From Bacteroidales bacterium (GTDB taxonomy: Bacteria > Bacteroidota > Bacteroidia > Bacteroidales > Muribaculaceae): DNA of 8,621 nt. The notes under the pieces were generated by a model. The model searched no databases. It saw only the letters and a list, made by a program, of their open reading frames with translations, and had not been told where the DNA came from. Below are positions 1 to 6,234 of the stretch, piece by piece (position 1 is the stretch's first letter; every line of letters begins with the position of its first letter). Location of the stretch: contig SFNM01000082.1 in NCBI GenBank assembly GCA_004552725.1, positions 1 through 8,621 of the forward strand, read 5' to 3'. The translations under genes and the position numbers were made by a program.

Positions 1-55
1 AACAGGCTCAAAAATCGCCACCTGAACCTACACTTTTCGATTAGGTGGGCTTACT

Positions 56-99
56 TTTTGAAAAAGAAAGTCCGGAGTCTGGTTTTAAGGGACTTCGGA
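56..99 (-). terminator. Possible weak intrinsic terminator after rarA
   Basis: About 43 nt past the rarA stop, the arms at 91-99 and 71-79 can fold, read on the minus strand, into a 9-bp stem with one A-C mismatch and an 11-nt loop. A T-rich run (CTTTCTTTTT on the minus strand) follows immediately. Position and tail fit a rho-independent terminator. The mismatch makes the stem imperfect; on the plus-strand RNA the same position would be a G-U wobble, so the call is tentative. Confidence 0.4.
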
Positions 100-142
100 G
101 AGATATTCTGTGTCCTTCTAAGTTTTACCGGACAGCAATAAT

Positions 143-1420
143 CTATTTTACACCCCATCGTTGTTGCTGACGTTGCTCCATGGTTGCTTCGGCAGAGTTG
201 TCGGCAGGCACCCATAAGCGCAAGCCTTTGAGGGCATCGGGAAGGAATTGTTGTGGCACGAAATGGCCGGGATAATCGTGTGAATATTTGTATTCCACGC
301 CGTAGCCGAGTTTTTTCATCAAGGCAGTTGGTGCGTTGCGAAGATGAAGTGGCACGGGCAAGTCGCATGAACGAGAAACTTCGGCCATAGCCTCATTGAT
401 GGCCAAGTAGGCGGAGTTGCTTTTGGCTGAAGTGGCCAAATAGATAGTACACTCCGATAGCGGGATACGACATTCGGGCATACCGATTTTCATAACGGCG
501 TCGTAGGTGGCATTGGCCAAAAGGAGTGCGTTAGGATTGGCCAAGCCGATGTCTTCGGCAGCGGAAATCACCAATCGACGAGCCACAAACTCGGGGTCTT
601 CGCCGCCGGCGAGCATACGCGCGAGCCAATAGACAGCAGCATCGGGGTCGGAACCACGGATACTCTTTATGAAAGCGGAGATGATGTCGTAGTGCATTTC
701 GCCGTCGCGGTCGTAAGCGGCGGGATTGCTTTGCAGGCTTTTGCTTACGATTTCGTCGTTGATTACAATAGGCTGATTTGCTTCGGCCGACTGTTCAAGC
801 AAGTCGAGAATATTGAGCAACTTACGAGCATCGCCACCGCTATATCGGAATAGAGCGGCTGTTTGTTGCACATCAACGGTGCGATTCGTGAGTACTTCGT
901 CGGTATTAATGGCGTGTGTAAGAAGTTGCTGAAGTTCTTCTTCAGAGAGCGGTTTGAGCGTGTAAACAGCGGCTCGAGAGAGAAGAGGGCGAATTACTTC
1001 GAAGGATGGATTTTCGGTGGTAGCGCCAATTAGAGTGACTGTGCCGTCTTCGACAGCGCCGAGAAGGCTGTCTTGTTGGCTCTTGCTGAAGCGGTGGATT
1101 TCGTCGATAAACAAAATAGGACGTGCTCCGGCAAAAATACCGGAGCCTTCTTTGCGGCATTGGTCGATGACCTCGCGCACATCCTTCACTCCTGAGGTTA
1201 CCGCCGAGAGAGTGTGGAATGAGGCTTCGGTAGCGTTGGCGATGATGCGAGCGAGCGTAGTCTTCCCTACTCCGGGTGGCCCCCAAAGAATGAAAGAGGC
1301 GACGCGACCTGAATCAATCATACGGCGTATGATACCATCGGGACCAACCAAGTGCCGTTGGCCGATATAATCGTTGAGAGAAAAGGGGCGAAGTCGTTCA
1401 GCGAGCGGTTTTAGAGCCAT
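143..1420 (-). CDS. rarA: Replication-associated recombination protein A (RarA/MgsA/WRNIP1 family AAA+ ATPase)
   Basis: RarA is a cytoplasmic, clamp-loader-like AAA+ ATPase that acts at stalled replication forks and single-stranded DNA ends (family knowledge). The 425-residue reading shows a Walker A motif GPPGVGKTT at about residues 47-55, a Walker B ILFIDEIHRF with D106-E107, a sensor-1 motif GATTEN at about 132-137 and an arginine finger in LLSRAA near R149. The C-terminal oligomerisation region carries the family-typical HLRNAPTALMK and YKYSHDYPGHF motifs. The length is normal for the family. An upstream ATG at 1447 stays in frame but lies inside a strong hairpin and adds nine atypical residues, so I chose ATG 1420, which gives the usual N-terminus MALKPLAERLRPF. 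No Shine-Dalgarno or consensus promoter lies directly upstream. The gene sits 65 nt after the TPR gene, so it may depend on read-through or on an unrecognised promoter. Confidence 0.96.
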   Translation of the reverse strand: MALKPLAERLRPFSLNDYIGQRHLVGPDGIIRRMIDSGRVASFILWGPPGVGKTTLARIIANATEASFHTLSAVTSGVKDVREVIDQCRKEGSGIFAGARPILFIDEIHRFSKSQQDSLLGAVEDGTVTLIGATTENPSFEVIRPLLSRAAVYTLKPLSEEELQQLLTHAINTDEVLTNRTVDVQQTAALFRYSGGDARKLLNILDLLEQSAEANQPIVINDEIVSKSLQSNPAAYDRDGEMHYDIISAFIKSIRGSDPDAAVYWLARMLAGGEDPEFVARRLVISAAEDIGLANPNALLLANATYDAVMKIGMPECRIPLSECTIYLATSAKSNSAYLAINEAMAEVSRSCDLPVPLHLRNAPTALMKKLGYGVEYKYSHDYPGHFVPQQFLPDALKGLRLWVPADNSAEATMEQRQQQRWGVK

Positions 1421-1434
1421 ATACGAAAGAATTA

Positions 1435-1466
1435 TAAGGGTGCGCACCGAGTGGTGCGCACCCTTA
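1435..1466 (-). terminator. Perfect 14-bp intercistronic hairpin between TPR gene and rarA
   Basis: The arms TAAGGGTGCGCACC (1435-1448) and GGTGCGCACCCTTA (1453-1466) are exact reverse complements separated by the 4-nt loop GAGT. The hairpin starts 19 nt after the TPR stop codon and ends 14 nt before the rarA ATG. The minus-strand tail is TATAATTCTTTCG, which is T-rich but not a clean T run. It could be a terminator or attenuator for the TPR operon, or an RNA processing or stability element. It also argues against the alternative rarA start at 1447, which would lie inside the stem. Confidence 0.6.
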
Positions 1467-1485
1467 ATGATGTTGAGAAGTTTAA

Positions 1486-3105
1486 TTAGTTTTCACCGAG
1501 GAGGGCTTTAACAGCGTTGAGTTTTTCAGCGTATATAGCCAACTGTTCATCGTCGGGTTGGACTTTGCTGTAATAAACCCATGCAAACATATATGCTTCT
1601 TTGTAGAGGCTGAGGCAGTTATTGGGGTTATTGGCGTCGGCATTTGCGGGATCCTGATCGAGGAGTTGGATCATGTCGTTGTAAGTGGCAATTGCTTCGG
1701 CATTGGGTTGACGTTCGGGATCACCGGCAATGAAGAGGCGAGCCTTACGTTGGAAAATAACGGGGTTGGGCTGAGCCTTTTCCATTACATGGTTGATGTA
1801 TTTGATACCATTTTCAGAGGCAACTTTGCGAAGTTCGAGATCCTCAACGGTAGCAGCAACCAAGAGCCAACGAGTACTTGCAGTCATGTAGTCGCCAAGT
1901 GCAGCATCGGGATTGAGAGCCAAGTAACGGTCGTAGAGTTCAGCCGCTTTGTTATATGTTTCTTGGTTCTTAGCGTAGACGTTGGATAGAGTGAGGATAA
2001 GGCCGGAGTCTTCGGGGAATACTTTGAGAGCACCTTCGAGAGCGTCGAGCGATTCTGCTTCGCGACCGAGTTGGCTGAGAGCATCAGCATAAACAACATA
2101 GTCGTTGGCATTGAATTTATCAGCGGGGAAAGCAGCGAAGAAAGCAGCGGAGTGATTGGCAGCATCTTCGTAACGTTGGAGTTGGGATTCGCAAAGGATG
2201 CGAACGCGTTGACATTGGAAGTTGTCGGGTTGAACAGCGAGGACTTCGTTTGCTACGCGGAGAGCGCCTTCGTAATCTTCACCGTAAAAAAGGAGCACGG
2301 AGTAGCGAGCCTTGTCTTCGGGGAAGTGGTTGGGGTTTTGGATGTAGCGGCCATACTGTTCAGCGGCTTTTTTCCAATAGTTGGCGTTGAAGTATTTCTC
2401 GGCGAGTTCGCGTTGAGCGAGCGCGGAGTTGGGTGCGATGCGAAGGAATTCTTCGAGTTTAGCAATAGCGAATTGGGGGTTGATATGGAAATAGCAGTTG
2501 GCATATTTCACATAACCTTCGGGGTTTGTATTATCGTAACTGATAGCCATTTCGTATTTGCCTGCAGCGCCACCGAAGTCGCCATTAGCAGCGAGCATAT
2601 CACCTTCGAGAATGTAGATTGAGGGTTCTTTGTGCTTGGAGTCCTTGTGTGCTTTGTCGAGAAGTTTTTGGATGTCGGTAGCATAAGCCACGGGGTCTAC
2701 ATTGTAATAAGCGCGAGCGATAGCGACGAGGACTTCATAGTCTTTTTTAGCCAATCGTTGTGCTTCTTTAAAGTAGTCTTTAGCAGCTTTGGCGTCGTTG
2801 TTGGCGAGAGCCACAACGCCGAGGCCAACATAGTTGTATGGGCAAGTAGCGTCGGCTGCTTGACCTTTGTTGAAAGCAGCGAGGGCCGCGTCTTTATCAC
2901 CAAGGGCGAAGTAAGTTTGACCGAGGTAATAATTAGCAAGCGCTTGATTTGTAGACGGGTTGCTCATGGTATTGAGCAAGATGGTCTTGGCGTTTTCGTA
3001 TTGTCCGGCTTTGTAGTATTCCACACCGTCCTGATAGCCTTGACTTTGAGCTGATACCAGCATTGTGCCGGCCATCAGCATAGCAAAAAGTGCTTTGAAT
3101 TTCAT
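1486..3105 (-). CDS. Exported tetratricopeptide-repeat protein
   Basis: A 539-residue protein with a Sec signal peptide: Lys2/Lys4, a hydrophobic core at about residues 5-17, and a likely cleavage after VSA at residue 19 followed by QSQ. There is no lipobox cysteine, so it is probably soluble in the periplasm. The remainder is almost entirely helical TPR-like repeats, roughly ten by eye. Clear examples are at about residues 23-55 (YYKAGQYENAK), 57-89 (YYLGQTYFALGDKDAALAAF), 90-122 (GLGVVALANNDAKAAKDYF) and further units such as YGEDYEGALRVANEVLAVQPDN and YNKAAELYDRYLALNPDA. TPR arrays act as protein-binding scaffolds; the partner is unknown. The start lies 29 nt after the PstS-like stop with no promoter consensus between them, so cotranscription is likely. 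From general knowledge, the same PstS-like/TPR order recurs in Bacteroidota near TonB-ExbBD genes, suggesting an envelope role. No enzymatic domain is visible. Confidence 0.9.
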   Translation of the reverse strand: MKFKALFAMLMAGTMLVSAQSQGYQDGVEYYKAGQYENAKTILLNTMSNPSTNQALANYYLGQTYFALGDKDAALAAFNKGQAADATCPYNYVGLGVVALANNDAKAAKDYFKEAQRLAKKDYEVLVAIARAYYNVDPVAYATDIQKLLDKAHKDSKHKEPSIYILEGDMLAANGDFGGAAGKYEMAISYDNTNPEGYVKYANCYFHINPQFAIAKLEEFLRIAPNSALAQRELAEKYFNANYWKKAAEQYGRYIQNPNHFPEDKARYSVLLFYGEDYEGALRVANEVLAVQPDNFQCQRVRILCESQLQRYEDAANHSAAFFAAFPADKFNANDYVVYADALSQLGREAESLDALEGALKVFPEDSGLILTLSNVYAKNQETYNKAAELYDRYLALNPDAALGDYMTASTRWLLVAATVEDLELRKVASENGIKYINHVMEKAQPNPVIFQRKARLFIAGDPERQPNAEAIATYNDMIQLLDQDPANADANNPNNCLSLYKEAYMFAWVYYSKVQPDDEQLAIYAEKLNAVKALLGEN

Positions 3106-3142
3106 ATCTTATTTGATTTGATTTATTTGATTACTTATTTGA
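3106..3142. repeat. Short ATTTG-type repeats in the TPR gene leader
   Basis: The plus strand shows ATTTG at 3111 and 3116, ATTTA at 3121, then ATTTGA at 3125 and ATTTGAG at 3137, the last overlapping the PstS-like stop codon. On the minus-strand transcript this gives an A-rich leader with repeated CAAAT(AA) units immediately before the TPR ATG. No Shine-Dalgarno is present. The A-rich leader may itself aid ribosome binding, as proposed for Bacteroidota; it may equally be simple low-complexity sequence. Confidence 0.4.
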
Positions 3143-4118
3143 GTTCAACAACTTGGATGCGTGAAGCGCGAGCTGGCAAGATGCCTGTTTTCATAATAAT
3201 CTTTTGCCCGATGTTACCGGTGACAAAAGCGTAGAAGCCTCCTGCAAGTGAGCCGCTGGCGCCGGTAGTGTGCATATAAATCTGACGGAATAGAGGATAT
3301 GTGCCGTCGAAGATATTCTGCTGGTATGGTTTGTAAGCGCGAGCGCCTTCGCGAGGATAGATACTGAGGACTTTGACGTCTTGCGAGAGTGTTGCACCTT
3401 CCACAGGCTCTTCGTTGAGCACTTGCTCGGCCAATTCTTTAGAAGTGAGGTCGGCAGAGGCCATATCAGTAGTAATCCAACTAACGCCGAGAACGCCGAT
3501 AGCGTTTTTGTGCTCTTTGACTGCTTTGAACACGCCTTGAACACTACCTTGAGCGTAAACATTCGGACCAAGTTCTTTGCCATTGAGCAGAGAATCGCGC
3601 ATATATGCTACTAAGGAAGAGGATTTGTGGTCGAAAACTACGGAAATTTCGCCGATATCAGTGGGCCAAACGTCGTTCCAATCGCGTACACGCCCGGAGA
3701 GGATGTCGGCCAACTCGTCGAGAGTAAGTTTGCCAACGGGGTTGGCGGGATTAACGATTAGAGCCACAGCATCGACAGCAATTTTAGAAGAGCGGACGTT
3801 GCGGTTCTTGTTTTTGATAATTTCACGTTCGCGGTCGGTAAGGTCGCGAGAAATGATGATTGTACGAGTGTTCAAACTGAGCAGAGAGTCAAGGGCTTCA
3901 GTTTGAGTGCCGTAGCGAGCCAAGATGTGAGCGTCGGGATATTGATATTCAAACACATCGACTTCTTGGCGCATAATATTTTCGAAAGTGTTATCGCAAA
4001 AGATGGTAGTAGATCCCGTAGTGTGCGAATTCGCGTCCTTTTCATACTTAAGGCAACCGGTCAATGATGGAAGCATCACGGCTGCGAAGCCAATCAATAT
4101 AGATATATGCTTATTCAT
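3135..4118 (-). CDS. PstS-like substrate-binding lipoprotein (Bacteroidota orphan type)
   Basis: A 327-residue protein with a lipoprotein signal peptide: Lys3, hydrophobic residues 5-18, and a lipobox LTGC with Cys22. It would be anchored in an envelope membrane facing the periplasm. The body matches the PstS/PBP-like fold: a first strand GSTTIF at about 35-40, TIIISRDLTDRE at about 86-97, VDAVALIVNPANPVGKLTLDELADILSGRVRDW at about 115-147, VVFDHKSSSLVAYMRDSLLNG at about 160-180, and IGVLGVSWIT further on. Classical PstS proteins carry an Arg plus an SGT loop for phosphate in the mid-domain region; here that place reads FDHKSSS, so phosphate as ligand is doubtful. No pstC, pstA, pstB or phoU is adjacent. 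Its ATG overlaps the end of the small membrane protein gene by 8 nt (ATGAATAA), suggesting translational coupling. Many databases would call it 'phosphate ABC transporter substrate-binding protein'; the fold is secure, the ligand is not. Confidence 0.88.
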   Translation of the reverse strand: MNKHISILIGFAAVMLPSLTGCLKYEKDANSHTTGSTTIFCDNTFENIMRQEVDVFEYQYPDAHILARYGTQTEALDSLLSLNTRTIIISRDLTDREREIIKNKNRNVRSSKIAVDAVALIVNPANPVGKLTLDELADILSGRVRDWNDVWPTDIGEISVVFDHKSSSLVAYMRDSLLNGKELGPNVYAQGSVQGVFKAVKEHKNAIGVLGVSWITTDMASADLTSKELAEQVLNEEPVEGATLSQDVKVLSIYPREGARAYKPYQQNIFDGTYPLFRQIYMHTTGASGSLAGGFYAFVTGNIGQKIIMKTGILPARASRIQVVELK

Positions 4119-4374
4119 CTTCGTTATAGCGATTAAGGTCTTTGTAAGCGCGCCAACCGCGGAAGATACCGTAGGCGACTAAAATGGGGAACATCATATA
4201 TCGAACCCAGTCGTAACTTGGTGCCCAATCAAAGAAGTTGATTAACAATAATATGCCCATGCCGACATATACGCACACCATAAATAATCCGAATGAAAAT
4301 CCAAGGATTTTGGAAGTAGGAGGTAAGGTGCGTCGCTTAGGTCTTTCAGGCATTTTTAATTCGTTATCGCTCAT
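4111..4374 (-). CDS. Small two-pass membrane protein of unknown function
   Basis: I do not recognise a named family. The 87-residue product has a charged, Pro/Arg/Lys-rich N-terminus (residues 1-22, including PERPKRR), a long hydrophobic segment at about 23-48 (ILGFSFGLFMVCVYVGMGILLLINFF), a short polar loop with DWAPSYDW, and a second hydrophobic segment at about 57-72. It ends in a cytoplasm-compatible basic and acidic tail (FRGWRAYKDLNRYNEDE). The positive-inside rule predicts both termini in the cytoplasm. It is the first gene after the promoter at 4403-4433 and its last 8 nt overlap the PstS-like start, so the two proteins are probably made in a coupled way. Similar small membrane proteins ending in a GxFRGxRAYK-like tail occur, as far as I recall, next to PstS-like genes in Bacteroidales; this is from memory and would need a search. 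A role as membrane partner of the lipoprotein or the TPR protein is inference. Confidence 0.82.
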   Translation of the reverse strand: MSDNELKMPERPKRRTLPPTSKILGFSFGLFMVCVYVGMGILLLINFFDWAPSYDWVRYMMFPILVAYGIFRGWRAYKDLNRYNEDE

Positions 4375-4402
4375 TGTTGCGGATATCTTTTGTAAGTTTG
4401 TT

Positions 4403-4433
4403 CAAAGTTAGGTATTTTGTATTAATTGGCCAA
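4403..4433 (-). promoter_or_regulatory. Bacteroidota-type sigma-A promoter for the membrane protein/PstS-like/TPR operon
   Basis: On the minus strand TAACTTTG (4410-4403) matches the Bacteroidota -7 element TAnnTTTG exactly. A TTG (4433-4431) lies 20 bp upstream as the -33 element. Transcription would start near 4397, leaving a leader of roughly 22 nt before the ATG at 4374. The element lies in the 91-nt gap after fmt, so this operon need not depend on read-through from fmt. Confidence 0.7.
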
Positions 4434-4465
4434 GTGGTAGTGCGAAAATTTTTGTTAAAAAGCCA

Positions 4466-5449
4466 CTATTTTTCCAATTTTTCCACAAAATGGGCATCGG
4501 GAGCCAATCTTGAGCCTCGCAACCATGCTTCCGTATCCATGGCTTTCTTGCCGGCGGGTTGTATTTGAAGTACTTCAATGGCGGTGCCATCGGCGCAAGC
4601 AACCACCAAGCGCTTGTCGGCGCAAAGGATTTGGCCGGGCTCTGCACTCGGGAGGCCGTTGACTTTGCGAGAGAGCATAATTTTGCAGGAAAGTTGATTA
4701 TCGGAGCCGTTGCATAGCACGGAGCGAGCAGCAGGATAAGGCGAAAGGCCGCGGATGTGGTTATGGACTTCGGAGGCCGACTTTGTCCAATCAATAACGC
4801 AGTCGTCGCTAAAAATTTTGGGAGCGGGAGTTGCTTCGCGTTGGGCAAGGAGTTGGTCTTGTGGTATTGGAGTGAGGTCGCCGGCAATGATGTGGTCGAC
4901 GGTTTGGATAGTGAGGTCGGCACCGAGAAGCATAAGGCGGTCGTGGACCGAGCCAACGGTTTCATCTTCAGCGATTTCAATGCTTTGTTGCTGGAGGATG
5001 TCACCGGTGTCGATTTCGTGCTTGAGCATGAATGTGGTGACACCGGTTTGAGAGTCGCCATTCATTACAGCGCGGTTGATGGGAGCGGCACCGCGGTATC
5101 GTGGCAAAAGCGAGGCGTGGAGGTTGAAAGTACCCAATGGCGGCATTTGCCACACTTCACGAGGAAGCATACGGAACGCAATGACGATAAACAAGTCGGC
5201 ACTTAGCGAGCGCAATTCGTCGAGAAATTCAGGGTCGCGGAGGCTGACCGGCTGCATCACTTTAAGATTATGAGCTACAGCATATTGTTTCACGGCAGAT
5301 TGTAGAAGATGATGGCCGCGCCCGGCAGGCTTATCGGGCATGGTAATCACACCGACAACATTGTAACCGCCCTCGACGAGGCGATTGAGGCTTTCGACAG
5401 CAAATTCAGGCGTGCCGAGAAAAACTATTCTTAAATCTTGCTTAGTCAT
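4466..5449 (-). CDS. fmt: Methionyl-tRNA formyltransferase
   Basis: Fmt transfers a formyl group from 10-formyl-tetrahydrofolate to the amino group of Met-tRNA-fMet in the cytoplasm, making the initiator tRNA. The 327-residue product has the family N-terminus RIVFLGTPEFA at residues 7-17, the PDKPAGRG loop at 38-45, and the catalytic region FNLHASLLPRYRGAAP with N109 and H111, with the catalytic Asp in EIDTGD (D147). These correspond to the Asn-His-Asp triad of the E. coli enzyme. A C-terminal OB-like tRNA-binding domain follows (DWTKSASEVHNHIRGLSPYPAA onward). The length is standard. The reading frame is open up to an ATG at 5482, but the eleven extra residues MQPNNSKHHQP are atypical. I chose ATG 5449, which overlaps the stop of the upstream RluA-family gene in an 8-nt ATGACTAA arrangement, a sign of operon membership and coupled translation. 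Confidence 0.97.
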   Translation of the reverse strand: MTKQDLRIVFLGTPEFAVESLNRLVEGGYNVVGVITMPDKPAGRGHHLLQSAVKQYAVAHNLKVMQPVSLRDPEFLDELRSLSADLFIVIAFRMLPREVWQMPPLGTFNLHASLLPRYRGAAPINRAVMNGDSQTGVTTFMLKHEIDTGDILQQQSIEIAEDETVGSVHDRLMLLGADLTIQTVDHIIAGDLTPIPQDQLLAQREATPAPKIFSDDCVIDWTKSASEVHNHIRGLSPYPAARSVLCNGSDNQLSCKIMLSRKVNGLPSAEPGQILCADKRLVVACADGTAIEVLQIQPAGKKAMDTEAWLRGSRLAPDAHFVEKLEK

Positions 5450-6155
5450 TGGTTGATGGTGTTTGGAATTGTTCGGCTGCATGTGCCAATTCGAGCCAAA
5501 GGCGCTCGTCGGGCACAGGCGCAGTGATACTGATTGGAATGTGCTTCACCGGGTGTTCAAATTCGATATGGCGAGCCAAGAGGGAGATAGAGCCATCGGG
5601 ATTTGAGCGTTTGTCGCCATACTTGAGGTCGCCACGAATAGGGCAACCTATGGCGCTGAGTTGTACACGGATTTGGTGTTTTCGACCGGTCAAAAGATTG
5701 ATTTCCAAGAGATTGAAGTTCTCGCCTTGAGCGAGAAGATTATAGCGCAGGCGGGCTTCTTTAGCACCGGGTTTGGGACAAAGGTGGGCTGTAGACTTGT
5801 TGATACGCTCCACAGTTGTGATGAAGTGAGTCAATTCGCCTTGTTGCTGCGGGGGCACACCGCGAGTGAGCGCCCAATATGTTTTGTGAATTTGACCGAG
5901 GCGCAACATTTCGTTGAGTCGAGATAGTGCTTTGGATGTTTTGGCAAAGATAACTACACCGCCCACCGGACGGTCGAGTCGATGTACAACACCGAGAAAC
6001 ACGGCGCCGGGTTTAGCGTCGCGATGTTTGATGAACTGTTTGAGGGTTTCTACAAGGGGTTCATCGCCGGTTTTGTCGCCCTGAACTATCTCGCCGGGGC
6101 GCTTATTATAAATAATAATGTGGTTGTCTTCGTAAAGTATGCGGTTTTCAATCAT
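5442..6155 (-). CDS. RluA-family RNA pseudouridine synthase (no S4 domain)
   Basis: The enzyme converts specific uridines in rRNA or tRNA to pseudouridine. The 237-residue form consists only of the catalytic domain: ILYEDNHIIIYNKRPGEIVQGDKTGD at the N-terminus, the active-site motif VVHRLDRPVGGVVIFAKTSKA with catalytic Asp61, YWAL, and the conserved TGRKHQIRVQLSAIGCPIRGDLKYG near the C-terminus. The S4 RNA-binding domain of RluC/RluD is absent, so it resembles the shorter RluA/TruC-type members; the target base cannot be inferred. Start choice: an in-frame ATG at 6203 would add MRRKALRAKRRIVLVN, a basic extension encoded within a potential hairpin, whereas ATG 6155 gives the usual family start. 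The gene lies between the mutase and fmt. Its stop overlaps the fmt start by 8 nt, placing the two in one transcript for RNA modification and translation initiation. Confidence 0.92.
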   Translation of the reverse strand: MIENRILYEDNHIIIYNKRPGEIVQGDKTGDEPLVETLKQFIKHRDAKPGAVFLGVVHRLDRPVGGVVIFAKTSKALSRLNEMLRLGQIHKTYWALTRGVPPQQQGELTHFITTVERINKSTAHLCPKPGAKEARLRYNLLAQGENFNLLEINLLTGRKHQIRVQLSAIGCPIRGDLKYGDKRSNPDGSISLLARHIEFEHPVKHIPISITAPVPDERLWLELAHAAEQFQTPSTND

Positions 6156-6167
6156 ATTGACAAGTAC

Positions 6168-6204
6168 AATGCGCCGCTTAGCCCGTAGAGCCTTGCGACG
6201 CATT
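6168..6204 (-). promoter_or_regulatory. Stem-loop in the mutase/RluA-family intercistronic leader
   Basis: On the minus-strand RNA the arms at 6204-6195 (AATGCGTCGC) and 6177-6168 (GCGGCGCATT) pair over 10 bp with a single G-U wobble. The 17-nt loop can form an inner GCTC/GGGC mini-stem. The structure ends 12 nt before the preferred RluA-family start at 6155 and buries the alternative ATG at 6203. No T run follows, so it is not a classical terminator. It may affect translation or RNA processing, or it could be chance complementarity inside an N-terminal extension if 6203 is the true start. Confidence 0.4.
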
Positions 6205-6234
6205 GAGGTTGTTTAGTCTATGCAGGGAAAAACA

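Noticed and set aside
51..368. A minus-strand frame of 105 codons covering the end of rarA and the left edge
   Set aside because: It overlaps the conserved C-terminus of rarA in another frame, is Arg/Ser/Thr-rich without a domain, and crosses the probable terminator.
1584..1591. TATGTTTG on the minus strand inside the TPR gene as a promoter for rarA
   Set aside because: The -7 element is exact, but no TTG lies near 20 bp upstream and it is within well-conserved coding sequence; about this many chance matches are expected in a window of this size.
2071..2622. A 183-codon plus-strand open frame opposite the TPR gene
   Set aside because: Same codon-register shadow effect; no recognisable domain, and the TPR repeats on the minus strand are clear.
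3135..4118. Assignment of the lipoprotein as the PstS of a phosphate ABC importer
   Set aside because: No pstC, pstA, pstB or phoU gene is adjacent and the phosphate loop is not canonical, so only the fold is claimed.
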